Source of the DNA: Rickettsiales bacterium
GTDB taxonomy: Bacteria > Pseudomonadota > Alphaproteobacteria > Rickettsiales > SXRF01
Length of the DNA stretch: 39,849 bases
Reading direction: 5' to 3'
NCBI GenBank assembly: GCA_005792635.1
Contig: SXRF01000123.1
Coordinates: forward strand, 1 to 39,849
The position numbers and the translations under genes are program-made. Under the pieces are notes generated by a model. That model worked only from the letters and a program-made list of their open reading frames with translations, was not told where the DNA came from and ran no database searches. Of this stretch, positions 24,874 through 33,046 are shown piece after piece; position 1 is the stretch's first letter, and every line of letters starts with the position of its first letter.

Positions 24874-25081
24874 TTTAATCGACTAAGTTGCGAATGATTA
24901 TCAACTGCAACAGAAAAACCACTTTCTTGCTTTCATATTTTCTCATTTTCGTCCGCTATAACTTACTTTTCTCATATTCGAACTATAAGCTTGTCCCTCC
25001 ATAGCACCCAATACCACCGTCATCAGGGATGACAGCCGATTGGTTTATGATAATCTTAAAAACTTGGGACTGGGAGTGGTT
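24874..25081. other. intergenic region bamD-queC
   Basis: 208 bases between convergent bamD and queC with no gene. It includes a small perfect palindrome, GTCATC-AGG-GATGAC, near 25020. There is also AACTTGGGACTGGGAGTGG at about 25060, which resembles a decayed copy of the cobT-cobS tandem repeat. No clear U-tailed terminator is seen. Confidence 0.4.
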
Positions 25082-25768
25082 TTATTCCTTATAACCCACA
25101 GGATCAGAAATTCCATTCTCGCGGAAACCTTTTAGGCGGAGCTGGCAGGCATCGCAGTGTCCGCAGGCTTTGCCGTCTTCGCTTGGGTCATAGCAGCTGG
25201 TAGTTAGGCTGTAATCAACGCCTAGTTTTCTGCCTTTTTCGATGATTTGCGCCTTGCTCATGGCGATTAGTGGCGTATGGACAGTGATATGCTTGCTCTG
25301 TCCGTAAGCAGTGGCGAGGTTGGCAGTTTGCTCAAAAGATTTGATGAATTCTGGACGGCAATCAGGATAGCCGCTATAATCCAGCGCGTTCACACCGATA
25401 AAAATATCATAAGCCTTCAACACCTCCGCCCATGCAAGAGCAAAGGACAGGAAAATCGTGTTGCGGGCAGGAACATAAGTGATGGGGATACCGCTTGCGA
25501 GCGCGACCGCATCGCGGTCTTTTGGCACAACCAGCCCATCCTCCGTCAGGGCAGAGCCGCCAAACCCGCCAAGGTCAATAGTTATCACCCGATGCTCGGC
25601 AACGCCCATCGCCGCCGCAATCCGCGCCGCCGCGTCCAGCTCATGCTTATGTTTCTGCCCATAAGAAAATGACAGCGCATAGACAGCAAAGCCTTGCGCC
25701 TTAGCAATAGCAAGGGTAGTTGTAGAGTCTAGCCCACCTGATAATAATAATACTGCCTTCTTATTCAT
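25082..25768 (-). CDS. queC: 7-cyano-7-deazaguanine synthase
   Basis: 228 aa from [22 protein letters not shown]. QueC makes preQ0 from carboxydeazaguanine with ATP and ammonia, on the way to queuosine. The PP-loop SGGLDSTT, the [11 protein letters not shown] segment, [18 protein letters not shown], and the zinc site [20 protein letters not shown] are all present. The track start (25801) is a GTG eleven codons upstream; the ATG is preferred. queD, queE and queF are not nearby. Confidence 0.95.
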   Translation of the reverse strand: MNKKAVLLLSGGLDSTTTLAIAKAQGFAVYALSFSYGQKHKHELDAAARIAAAMGVAEHRVITIDLGGFGGSALTEDGLVVPKDRDAVALASGIPITYVPARNTIFLSFALAWAEVLKAYDIFIGVNALDYSGYPDCRPEFIKSFEQTANLATAYGQSKHITVHTPLIAMSKAQIIEKGRKLGVDYSLTTSCYDPSEDGKACGHCDACQLRLKGFRENGISDPVGYKE

Positions 25769-25814
25769 TTCCGCATTTTGCACTATGTACAGAATATTCA
25801 CAAATAAATTCTTA

Positions 25815-25949
25815 GAGCCTACTCATAATCCCTACTCCAGCTTGCTGCAAACGGCGTTTTCTGCGCTTCCGCTGCTCATGTACTTGGTGTACACTGCGCT
25901 GCGGTTCTCGAAAATCGCCTTTTTCGCTCGCGCTGGAGCGAGATTATGA
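25815..25949. repeat. 135-bp imperfect palindrome (MITE-like)
   Basis: The ends are inverted repeats: AGAGCCTACTCATAATC on the left and GATTATGAGCAGGCTCT on the right, continuing with CTCCAG/CTGGAG. The inner arms also pair partially, and the centre is TGTACTTGGTGTACA. It resembles a non-autonomous mobile palindrome. Its right end contains the ATG used by the following transporter gene. Confidence 0.8.
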
Positions 25950-26848
25950 GCAGGCTCTCAAAAAAAATCTCTAAAAATCAGCGAGCGATTGCCTATATGC
26001 TCGTTGCTATGTTCTGCTTGTCGGCGATGAATGTCGTATTACGGATGATGGCTGGTGGTTTGCATTCCTCGCAAATTGTGGTTATGCGCCATGTGTGGAG
26101 CATCGTTATTATTCTCGCTTGGTCGGGTTGGCTGATGCGCGGAGTGCCTCGCTTTCCCAGCCAGCGCATGTCGGGGCATTTCTGGCGTGCAACTTTCGGA
26201 ATTGTCGCCATGGAATTATGGTTTTATTCCATAACCATTATGCCGATTACGCTGGTTACCGCGCTGTCCTTCACCACGCCGATTTTTGCCACTGTTTTCG
26301 CCATGATTTTTCTTGGTGAAAAGGCTGGTATCCGTCGTTGGAGCGCGATATTTATGGGTTTTGTGGGGATGCTGATTATTCTGCGCCCTGATATTTCTGG
26401 CATCAGCAATGCGGGGTGGATTGTGATTGCCGCCTCGGTGATGATGGCGGGATCAGGGACGATGGTAAAAAGCCTGACCAGCAGCGAACCCGCCGAAACC
26501 ATCGTGTTCTACATGGCGGTATTTATGTTTTTCTGGTCGCTGCCTCTGGCGATACCGTTCTGGCAGGCGTTCACCATGGAGCAAATGGCGATGTCGTTTG
26601 TAATCGCCCTGTTTTCCACCGCCGCCCATTTGCTGATGGCTCGGGCATTCACGGGTACAGAAATGGTGGTGCTAATACCATTTGACTTTACACGGCTGAT
26701 TTTTACCGCCGTTCTTGCCTATATTTTCTTTGCGGAAACCATGGATGCGCACACCATAATCGGCACGCTAGTAATCGCCGCCAGCACAATTTACATCGCG
26801 CATCGGGAAGCAAGAAAGAAGGTTGTGGCTAGCGTTCCAGAATTGTAA
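25946..26848 (+). CDS. DMT-superfamily (EamA) transporter
   Basis: 300 aa with about ten hydrophobic segments arranged as two EamA repeats. The first runs from about YMLVAMFCLSAMNVVLRMM to IFMGFVGMLIILRP, the second from GWIVIAASVMMAGSGTMV to the C-terminus. The conserved proline/glutamate features of drug/metabolite transporters are seen (FTTPIFATVFAMIFLGEKAG; FAETMDAHTIIGTLVI). The substrate is unknown. The ATG lies inside the right arm of the palindrome, so the first codons (MSRL) may be repeat-derived; no other strong start is visible. The 3' end overlaps dctA by 20 bases, tail to tail. Confidence 0.88.
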   Translation: MSRLSKKISKNQRAIAYMLVAMFCLSAMNVVLRMMAGGLHSSQIVVMRHVWSIVIILAWSGWLMRGVPRFPSQRMSGHFWRATFGIVAMELWFYSITIMPITLVTALSFTTPIFATVFAMIFLGEKAGIRRWSAIFMGFVGMLIILRPDISGISNAGWIVIAASVMMAGSGTMVKSLTSSEPAETIVFYMAVFMFFWSLPLAIPFWQAFTMEQMAMSFVIALFSTAAHLLMARAFTGTEMVVLIPFDFTRLIFTAVLAYIFFAETMDAHTIIGTLVIAASTIYIAHREARKKVVASVPEL

Positions 26849-28190
26849 GGTCGGCTTCAACTTCGCCACTTAGCACAGCTTTTGCCAGCTTATGGTCAAG
26901 CTCACCTTCAAATTTAGAAATCACCACTGTCGCAACCGCATTGCCAATAATATTGATAATCGCACGACCAGTGGACATAAAACGATCAATCGCAAACAGC
27001 AAGGCAAGACCAACGCTAAGTTTTTCTGGTGGGACGATGTCCATAGAAGCCATAGTTGCCGCCAGCACCAAAAACGCGCTGCCTGTTACCCCAGCTGCGC
27101 CCTTGGAAGTAATTAGCAATACACCAAGCAAGGTTAATTCTTGCATAAAAGTAAGTGGTGTATCAGTTGCATAGGCAATAAACATCGCGCCCATGGTGAA
27201 ATATAACGACGAACCATCAAGATTGAACGAATAGCCCGCAGGAATGGTAAGTCCAACGATTTTCTTCGCACAGCCAAGAGCCGCCAGTTTTTCCATTAAG
27301 CGTGGAAGCACGGTTTCCGACGAAGAAGTACCAAGCACGATAAACAACTCTTCGCGAATATATTTGATAAGTTGCCAAATGCTGAGCTTGCAATAAAACC
27401 GTACAATCGGCGCAAGAATAAGCGCAACAAAGCCAACACAAGTCGCATAGAATAAAAACAATAATTCGCCCAAATTCGCAAGAGAGCCAAGCCCAAACTT
27501 GCCAATAGTGTAAGACATCGCCCCGAAAGCACCAATCGGCGCAAAAAGAGTAACAATATCAACCATTTTGAACAATACATGCGAAAAGCTATCTATCATG
27601 TCATGAATTGGTTTTACCTTATCGCCAATTTTTGTGAGGGCGATTGAAAACAAAATCGCAACAAACAATACCTGTAACAATTCCCCTTCAGCAAACGCGC
27701 TTACAAAGGTAGAGGGTATGATGTGCATTAAAAAATCTTTTGTCGTGGAAAGATGGGTTGCCGCCACTTTTGACTCAACGGTTTTGGTGTCTAGTGTGGT
27801 AACATCAATTCCCATGCCCATTCCAGGCTTTGCTAAATCAGCAACCACCCAACCAATAATCAAAGCTAGCGTGGTCATGGCAACAAACCAAGTGATGGCT
27901 TTAACACCAACACGCCCAACTTGCTTCACATCGCCCATACCAGAAATACCGCTAACTATGGTGCAAAAAATAAGCGGCGCGATTAACATTTTGATAAGAT
28001 TAATAAAAGCATCGCCAAGCGGCTTCATATCCTGCGCTTTTTCAGGCGAAAAATGACCAAAAAGCACACCAAGGAATATCGCAAAAAGAACTTGAAAGAA
28101 CAACCCCTTATAAAATGGCTTGTTTGTTGATTTTTTATTTGTGGATACCGAAGCTCCATTCCCAGTTTTTGGTGCGACTTTTGCATTCAT
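26829..28190 (-). CDS. dctA: C4-dicarboxylate:cation symporter
   Basis: 453 aa, dicarboxylate/amino-acid:cation symporter family; DctA members import succinate, fumarate and malate. Typical segments: FFQVLFAIFLGVLFGHFSP, FINLIKMLIAPLIFCTIVSGI, LGTSSSETVLPRLMEKL (serine-rich hairpin loop), GYSFNLDGSSLYFTMGAMFIA and SKGAAGVTGSAFLVLAATM. The ATG has GGGAG nine bases upstream and a promoter just before it. The match fits DctA better than GltP, but the substrate is inferred. Confidence 0.9.
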   Translation of the reverse strand: MNAKVAPKTGNGASVSTNKKSTNKPFYKGLFFQVLFAIFLGVLFGHFSPEKAQDMKPLGDAFINLIKMLIAPLIFCTIVSGISGMGDVKQVGRVGVKAITWFVAMTTLALIIGWVVADLAKPGMGMGIDVTTLDTKTVESKVAATHLSTTKDFLMHIIPSTFVSAFAEGELLQVLFVAILFSIALTKIGDKVKPIHDMIDSFSHVLFKMVDIVTLFAPIGAFGAMSYTIGKFGLGSLANLGELLFLFYATCVGFVALILAPIVRFYCKLSIWQLIKYIREELFIVLGTSSSETVLPRLMEKLAALGCAKKIVGLTIPAGYSFNLDGSSLYFTMGAMFIAYATDTPLTFMQELTLLGVLLITSKGAAGVTGSAFLVLAATMASMDIVPPEKLSVGLALLFAIDRFMSTGRAIINIIGNAVATVVISKFEGELDHKLAKAVLSGEVEADLTILER

Positions 28191-28231
28191 GACTTCAAAT
28201 TCTCCCTGCGGTTATTTTTTATTTTTTTAGC

Positions 28232-28260
28232 ATTATCTGCTTTAGAAACAATAAAGACAA
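28232..28260 (-). promoter_or_regulatory. sigma-70-type promoter for dctA
   Basis: Reading leftward, TTGTCT (28260-28255), a 17-base spacer, then GATAAT (28237-28232). This leaves a leader of about 35 bases before the dctA start, which has GGGAG as ribosome binding site. Confidence 0.5.
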
Positions 28261-28399
28261 AAATTCCCATTCGTGACTTGTTCTATGTCAATTTTCTTAG
28301 TGATTTTTCTTATAGGGAAAGAGGATTTAATCCTAAATATAACAAAAGACCAGCAAAAAACACAAAATTGCCCAGCCTTTATGTTGTGCAGCGCAGCAA

Positions 28400-28434
28400 A
28401 AACCCTGCGGAAAGAAAAACTCTCCGCAGGGTTT
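28400..28434 (-). terminator. rho-independent terminator after tsf
   Basis: Just past the tsf stop on the minus strand: stem CCCTGCGGA/TCCGCAGGG with a short pyrimidine-rich loop, followed by TTTTTG. It ends the rpsB-oxygenase-tsf operon. Confidence 0.85.
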
Positions 28435-28440
28435 ATCAAA

Positions 28441-29631
28441 TTAAGCAGCAGCAACCCCAGAAGCAGCGGCAACTTCCGCCGCGAAATCGCTGGTGTTTTT
28501 CTCAATACCTTCGCCAAGGCGGAACGAGATAAATTCGCTGATTTTTATGCTTGCGCCAACATCTTTGCTCGCAGCTTCCACAGCTTGTGCCACTTTGCTC
28601 TTTCCGTCAATAACAAAAATTTGCTCTTCAAGAACGCTTTCTTCAAAAAACCGCTCAACTTTAAGGCTCGCCAATTTTTGCTTAATCGCCGCATCATCGC
28701 CATAAGAGCGCATTTTTTTCAGCATATAAGCAGCTTCTTGGAAGAATACATCCAGAAGTTTTTTGGTTTTTTCAGCATTTTGCTTTTCTTTGCGGTCTTC
28801 ACTCACGCTACCTTTGGCGTAGTCAGCGAGCAACTCGTCAACATTTGGCAGAGTTTGCGAAAGCTCGGTTAGTTTTGCTTCAAAAACTTTTTCCGAAAAC
28901 GCGCGGTCGCTGGTCATTTTTTCTTTGTATTTAGCAACGGCATTTTCAAACACCACAAAAGCGTCAAAGAATTTAGCCGATTGCGCAGCAGCCGCCGCTT
29001 GCTCATTTGCAATATCTTTTTCGGTTATGTCGGATTTGCGGAGATATTTCGGGTTAGACGCCGCAATATGCATCGCCAGTTGCTTGCCAAAACCTTCCAG
29101 CTTTGCCGTGTCCCCTTCGGATTCCAAGCCAACGAGAACCGCGATTTTGCCCATGCCCGCCGCCACCGCGCCGTGAACATAAGCCGCAACCACACCTTTG
29201 CTAACTGAAAGTGTCGCACTACGACGCAGAGAGATTTTTTCGCCAATGGTGGCAATCGCGCTGGTTACTTCCGCTTCAGTGCTGGTTTTTAGCGCATCAA
29301 AATCATGCCCGTTATCAAGAGCCATAACCGAGATTTTGTTGGTAAGAGCTTGGAATTGTTCGTTACGCGCCACAAAATCAGTTTCCGAATTCAGCTCAAT
29401 CACCGCCGCTTTGCCAGCCTTGGAAGCAACCGCCACCAAACCTTCAGCCGCCACGCGGTCAGATTTTTTAGCCGCAGCAGACAAGCCTTTTTTCTTCAGC
29501 CACTGGGTAGCTTCTTCCATATTGCCAGCATTTTCAACTAACGCTTTGCGGCAATCAAGCATCCCCGCACCTGTTGCTTCGCGGAGGGTTTTAATCATTT
29601 CAGCGGTTATAGTTGTTTTTTCTGTGGTCAT
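28441..29631 (-). CDS. tsf: translation elongation factor Ts, enlarged
   Basis: 396 aa against about 280-310 in most bacteria. EF-Ts recycles EF-Tu by exchanging GDP. The N-terminal UBA-like domain (MIKTLREATGAGMLDCRKALVENAGNMEEATQWLKKKG) and the core (IELNSETDFVARNEQF; MHIAASNPKYL) are normal. The C-terminus SVLEEQIFVIDGKSKVAQAV...FRLGEGIEKNTSDFAAEVAA also aligns. Between them, about residues 215-305, is an extra charged helical stretch (FENAVAKYKEKMTSD...KKLLDVFFQEAAYMLKKM). The start has GGAA upstream. It is separated from rpsB by an oxygenase gene. Confidence 0.94.
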   Translation of the reverse strand: MTTEKTTITAEMIKTLREATGAGMLDCRKALVENAGNMEEATQWLKKKGLSAAAKKSDRVAAEGLVAVASKAGKAAVIELNSETDFVARNEQFQALTNKISVMALDNGHDFDALKTSTEAEVTSAIATIGEKISLRRSATLSVSKGVVAAYVHGAVAAGMGKIAVLVGLESEGDTAKLEGFGKQLAMHIAASNPKYLRKSDITEKDIANEQAAAAAQSAKFFDAFVVFENAVAKYKEKMTSDRAFSEKVFEAKLTELSQTLPNVDELLADYAKGSVSEDRKEKQNAEKTKKLLDVFFQEAAYMLKKMRSYGDDAAIKQKLASLKVERFFEESVLEEQIFVIDGKSKVAQAVEAASKDVGASIKISEFISFRLGEGIEKNTSDFAAEVAAASGVAAA

Positions 29632-29669
29632 GTTTTTTGTTCCTTTTTTCTTAACATTTCAAAATATCA

Positions 29670-30533
29670 TTAGTTTCGTGCTGCTCCAACAAACATAACA
29701 GCACGATTATACTCGCCATCCCCAACAATAATTTCTTTCTTCCCTTCTCGTGCACGGTGGTACATAGTGTCCCATAATACCAATGTTCCAGGCTGCAAAT
29801 CAACAGATATCATATGATCTGATACTGCATTTTCAAATATTTGTTTATCGCCATCAGATGGATTTTCTAAAGCAAATCCATGAGCTGCCACTGTATTGTC
29901 ATATCTAAGTGCATTTATTCTACTCTCCAATTCACTAAGCGTTATAGAATTAAACACCCCAAAAGCTGGCATAGGTTTTATTTTTAGTCTGTTCTTTAAG
30001 TCACTTGATAAACTTGCCAACATAGCTTCCATATTAACAAATTGTGTTTCTGCATGAATCGGATTATGCATAGCGGATAATATGGAAACTGGATTTCTAT
30101 CACGATGCACCAAATGCTCCCTATGGGGGTCGTTTTGTTTTCGCAAAAGAAATTTTCCTCGTGCAAACTCACATCCAGTTGCTTCTAATATCCCACGCGA
30201 CACCCAAAACTCCATAGAATGATTTAACGAGCTAACAGGTTCTTTCTGCACTTGCTTTGCAAAACCATTCTCCCAGACCGTTTCTGGCAGATTATGAATT
30301 ATAACAGGAGCATCAATTTTTCGATCCAAAACATCTTTTATTTTCTCCAAGATCTCCGATGGTATAGCTTCCACTATCAAACTAGCCAATTCTCTAATAT
30401 CCACATTTGCAATATCTCGGTCAATATACGGAAGCAATCCTTTCCTAAGAAGTTCCTTTTGCTCGTTGCTCAGGGAGAACTCACATAACTCATACGCTGG
30501 AGATCCTCGTGTCGGTTCATCTTTCTCAATCAT
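29670..30533 (-). CDS. predicted TauD-like Fe(II)/2-oxoglutarate oxygenase
   Basis: 287 aa from the ATG at 30533 (GAGTG just upstream); the track's GTG is two codons earlier. The C-terminal two thirds reads like a TauD/clavaminate-synthase-type oxygenase. There is an H-x-D iron motif (LVHRDRNP), then HAETQFVNMEAMLASLSSDLKNRL, comparable to the G-G-D-T-x-F-x-N-M segment of TauD. The distal histidine is in PGTLVLWDTMYHRAREG and a 2-oxoglutarate arginine in EYNRAVMFVG. The substrate is unknown. It lies between rpsB and tsf, normally adjacent genes, with 17 and 38 bases to its neighbours, and is visibly more AT-rich than they are, suggesting acquisition. Confidence 0.65.
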   Translation of the reverse strand: MIEKDEPTRGSPAYELCEFSLSNEQKELLRKGLLPYIDRDIANVDIRELASLIVEAIPSEILEKIKDVLDRKIDAPVIIHNLPETVWENGFAKQVQKEPVSSLNHSMEFWVSRGILEATGCEFARGKFLLRKQNDPHREHLVHRDRNPVSILSAMHNPIHAETQFVNMEAMLASLSSDLKNRLKIKPMPAFGVFNSITLSELESRINALRYDNTVAAHGFALENPSDGDKQIFENAVSDHMISVDLQPGTLVLWDTMYHRAREGKKEIIVGDGEYNRAVMFVGAARN

Positions 30534-30550
30534 TTTCACTCTAAAAACAA

Positions 30551-31438
30551 CTATTTCTTGCTTTTCTTAACAGTAACAGTTGGTGCTTTTTTTGCTGGAG
30601 CAGCTTCTGCTTCGCCGCCTTTGCGAGCGCGAGATTTTTTATTGTTCGCTGCGTCCGCTTCGTCCTTGCCTTCGGTGGCAAGTGCGCTTAAATCGGTGAT
30701 TTTTTCACCAGCATTTTCCAACGCCCCCATGTCACGGCCAGACTTGCTCATGCTTTGACCGATACCAGCAACCACAGCATCAGAAACAAGCTTGCAATAC
30801 ATGCGGATAGCGCGGGTTGAATCGTCATTCCCCGGAATTGGATAAGTAATCCCCTCTGGGTTGCAATTGCTGTCGATAATAGCAACGATAGGTATGCCCA
30901 ATTTCTGCGCTTCTTTAATCGCCAAATCTTCTTTATTGGTGTCAATAATGAAGATTAAATCAGGGCGACCGCCCATATCCTTAATCCCGCCCAGCGAGCT
31001 TTCCAGCTTGTCGCGCTGGCGGCTCATCGCTAGCAATTCTTTTTTGGTAAAACCAAGATTTTCGCCTGTAAGTTGCTCATCAAGCTTACGCAAAGTGCGG
31101 ATAGAAACCTGAATCGTTGTCCAGTTGGTAAGCAACCCACCGAGCCAGCGTTCATTGATGTAATACTGACCGCAGGTTTTAGCCGCTTCGGCAACCAAAT
31201 CAGTAGCTTGGCGTTTCGTGCCAACAAACAAAATACGCCCATTTTGCGCCACAACATCGCGCACTGCCGCGAGTGCCGCGTGCAGCATAGGAACAGTTTT
31301 GCCAAGATTGATAATGTGAATATCGTTGCGAGTGCCGTAGATATACGGAGCCATGCGCGGATTCCAGCGTTTGGTTTTGTGACCGAAATGAACGCCAGCT
31401 TCGATAAGCTCGCGCATGTTAAATGCGGGTAGAGACAT
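30551..31438 (-). CDS. rpsB: 30S ribosomal protein S2
   Basis: 295 aa from [35 protein letters not shown], with AAGGA upstream; the track's start at 31513 is too long. Core motifs include [30 protein letters not shown] and [29 protein letters not shown]. The C-terminus is extended by an Ala/Lys-rich tail ([18 protein letters not shown]), common in alphaproteobacteria. It is the first gene of an operon with the oxygenase and tsf. Confidence 0.96.
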   Translation of the reverse strand: MSLPAFNMRELIEAGVHFGHKTKRWNPRMAPYIYGTRNDIHIINLGKTVPMLHAALAAVRDVVAQNGRILFVGTKRQATDLVAEAAKTCGQYYINERWLGGLLTNWTTIQVSIRTLRKLDEQLTGENLGFTKKELLAMSRQRDKLESSLGGIKDMGGRPDLIFIIDTNKEDLAIKEAQKLGIPIVAIIDSNCNPEGITYPIPGNDDSTRAIRMYCKLVSDAVVAGIGQSMSKSGRDMGALENAGEKITDLSALATEGKDEADAANNKKSRARKGGEAEAAPAKKAPTVTVKKSKK

Positions 31439-31925
31439 AGTATAAAATCCTTTTTTCCAGTTAAACCTCGGTTGTGCTTGTGAATTTGCTGCCAATATAA
31501 TCAATATATACAACAGCTAAACACTGGATGGCATCCCCCGCACCGCAGGGAAAACCGCGTCACACAACCTGTGAATTTCCCCTCATTATTGAGAGGAACT
31601 GGCTATCTACAACAATTTTATGCGTATTTCAAGCGGTTTTTTCTCGATGTTTTTCCTAGGCGGTTTTTATACATTGTTTGCGCTAGACAAAAAACTTGGC
31701 TACAAGCATTATTCTATGATGCGATATGCTATACTTACCACCCGACAATTTCTAAGAAGCATAGAAAAATCCTATGGCTTGTCACCCCGCATTTATTGCG
31801 GGGTCTGGATTAAAAACAAGAGAAAAGCTATGCTTTTCTTCCCAGATGCCGCAACGAGTGCGGCATGACAAGAATATGTCTGGCGGTTAGATATAATCTT
31901 ATAAAACTAGCTCAACAGGTTATGT
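31439..31925. other. intergenic region rpsB-cdsA with long rpsB leader
   Basis: 487 bases without a convincing gene. On the rpsB side (31500-31600) there are GC-rich segments able to fold, including CCCCTCA-TTAT-TGAGAGG near 31578. These could be an S2 autoregulatory leader, which I cannot confirm. The middle part contains only short shadow ORFs. The cdsA side holds the palindromic element and a TATAAT at 31892-31897. Confidence 0.5.
31774..31871. repeat. intergenic palindromic element before cdsA
   Basis: Left arm CTTGTCACCCCGCATTTATTGCGGGGTCTGG and right arm CCAGATGCCGCAACGAGTGCGGCATGACAAG are inverted copies of each other. Each arm also folds alone, and AAAAGCTATGCTTTTC forms a central hairpin. 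This is the complete form of the element seen in cobG and, as a half copy, in cobN. Confidence 0.85.
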
Positions 31926-32585
31926 ATGGACAATGCCACTAAATTCTCTGGTTTATCGGTTCGGGTTGTGTCGGGCGTGGTTCTGGCGACTATGGTTCTT
32001 GGTGTGTTGTGGGTTGGCGGGTTTTTATTTGCGTTGCTCATTGTCCTTGCCGCGCTGCAAATGCTGCGCGAGTGGGATTTTCTGACTGAAACCGAGGATG
32101 CAATTTGGGGCTTGCTCGGGCTGTTTTATGTGGCGATTCCCTGCGCTTGCCTGCTGTGGTTGCGCGAAACAGATATTGCCTTGGTTGCGTATATATTGCC
32201 CGTGGTGTGGGCGACGGATATTGGCGCGTATTTTTCAGGGCGCATCATCGGCGGCGCGAAACTTGCGCCCGCCATCAGCCCGAATAAAACTTGGGCAGGG
32301 CTGGGCGGCGGCATGACGGCGGCGGCAATTATTGGCGGCATAGCACATCTATATTCCCCATATCCAACAACTCTGCTTGGGGCGATGGCACTTGGCGCAT
32401 TTATGGCAATTTTAGCACAAATTGGAGATTTATTTGAATCATGGCTGAAACGCCGCGCTGGCGTTAAGGATAGCAGCTCGCTAATTCCCGGACATGGCGG
32501 ATTACTTGATCGCGTGGATGGTTTAATGTTCACTGTTCCACTATTTGCTTTGCTTTTGTCTCTTTTTGGCGCAGCCGCAAAATAA
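31926..32585 (+). CDS. cdsA: phosphatidate cytidylyltransferase
   Basis: 219 aa membrane enzyme making CDP-diacylglycerol for phospholipid synthesis. The family signature SWLKRRAGVKDSSSLIPGHGGLLDRVDGLM is complete. DIGAYFSGRIIGGAKLAPAISPNKTWAG is the conserved cytoplasmic loop. Several membrane segments are visible. It is shorter than the E. coli enzyme (about 285 aa), mostly at the N-terminus. The uppS and dxr genes that often flank cdsA are not here. AGGT upstream serves as ribosome binding site. Confidence 0.93.
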   Translation: MDNATKFSGLSVRVVSGVVLATMVLGVLWVGGFLFALLIVLAALQMLREWDFLTETEDAIWGLLGLFYVAIPCACLLWLRETDIALVAYILPVVWATDIGAYFSGRIIGGAKLAPAISPNKTWAGLGGGMTAAAIIGGIAHLYSPYPTTLLGAMALGAFMAILAQIGDLFESWLKRRAGVKDSSSLIPGHGGLLDRVDGLMFTVPLFALLLSLFGAAAK

Positions 32586-32778
32586 AAAATCTTTCTGTAT
32601 CTTTTATCTTGAATTTTCGGTCAAGTAGTTTATATAATAAAAGACGGCAGATGCTATTTCATTTGCTACCTGCGACAGAAAAGCAACAGTCCTTGTTTTT
32701 TCGGACTATTATGCTCTCCTCGCCACAGGGTTGGTATTCAAGTTTTTGTCCAATCAAATAGAAAGGAACTAACCTGTT
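32586..32778 (+). promoter_or_regulatory. promoter and long leader of the DUF465 gene
   Basis: TTGAAT (32609-32614) and TATAAT (32633-32638) are 18 bases apart, a good promoter. The transcript would have a leader of about 130 bases, including a small hairpin (AGTCC...GGACT near 32689-32709), before AAGGA and the ATG at 32779. A leader this long for a 64-codon gene could include a regulatory element or a small RNA; I recognise none. Confidence 0.5.
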
Positions 32779-32973
32779 ATGTCTATTCAAGCTCATATCG
32801 ATTCTCTTGCGGAAAAACGCCAACATATTAAAGAGCAAATTGCCCGCGAGGTGAGCCATCCATCCCCGAATTTCGAGGTGATTACCGAATTAAAAAAACA
32901 AAATCTTATCCTGAAAGAAGAAATGCAGCGATATTTGATTATACTGAATGAGAAAAAATCAGCTTCTTCTTGA
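32779..32973 (+). CDS. DUF465 (YdcH-like) small protein
   Basis: 64 aa, mostly one or two helices: IDSLAEKRQHIKEQIAREVSHPSPNFEVITELKKQNLILKEEMQRYL. The pattern H-x-x-[ILV]-x-x-L-x-x-[KR]-[HR]-x-x-[IL]-[DE/K] with a later LKKxxLxLKxE is that of DUF465, common in alphaproteobacteria and of unknown function. It has its own promoter and terminator and a good AAGGA ribosome binding site. Confidence 0.85.
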   Translation: MSIQAHIDSLAEKRQHIKEQIAREVSHPSPNFEVITELKKQNLILKEEMQRYLIILNEKKSASS

Positions 32974-32997
32974 TAGTTTTGCTATAAAGAATTAAAA

Positions 32998-33034
32998 AAC
33001 CACGGGAACATAAAATGGTTCTCGTGGTTTTTTT
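32998..33034 (+). terminator. rho-independent terminator after the DUF465 gene
   Basis: Stem CCACGGGAAC/GTTCTCGTGG with a seven-base loop followed by seven T residues. It ends 12 bases before the rsmE start. Confidence 0.9.
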
Positions 33035-33046
33035 AATGGAAATTTT

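Noticed and set aside
25010-25040. Further copy of the GTCATCCC palindromic element between bamD and queC
   Set aside because: Only a 15-base palindrome (GTCATCAGGGATGAC) is present; arms and length of the element are missing.
28242-28517. 91-aa minus-strand ORF downstream of tsf
   Set aside because: It overlaps the end of tsf in another frame and crosses the terminator; no protein signature.
31571-31868. 80-82-aa plus-strand ORFs between rpsB and cdsA
   Set aside because: They run through the rpsB leader and the palindromic element; no motif or ribosome binding site.
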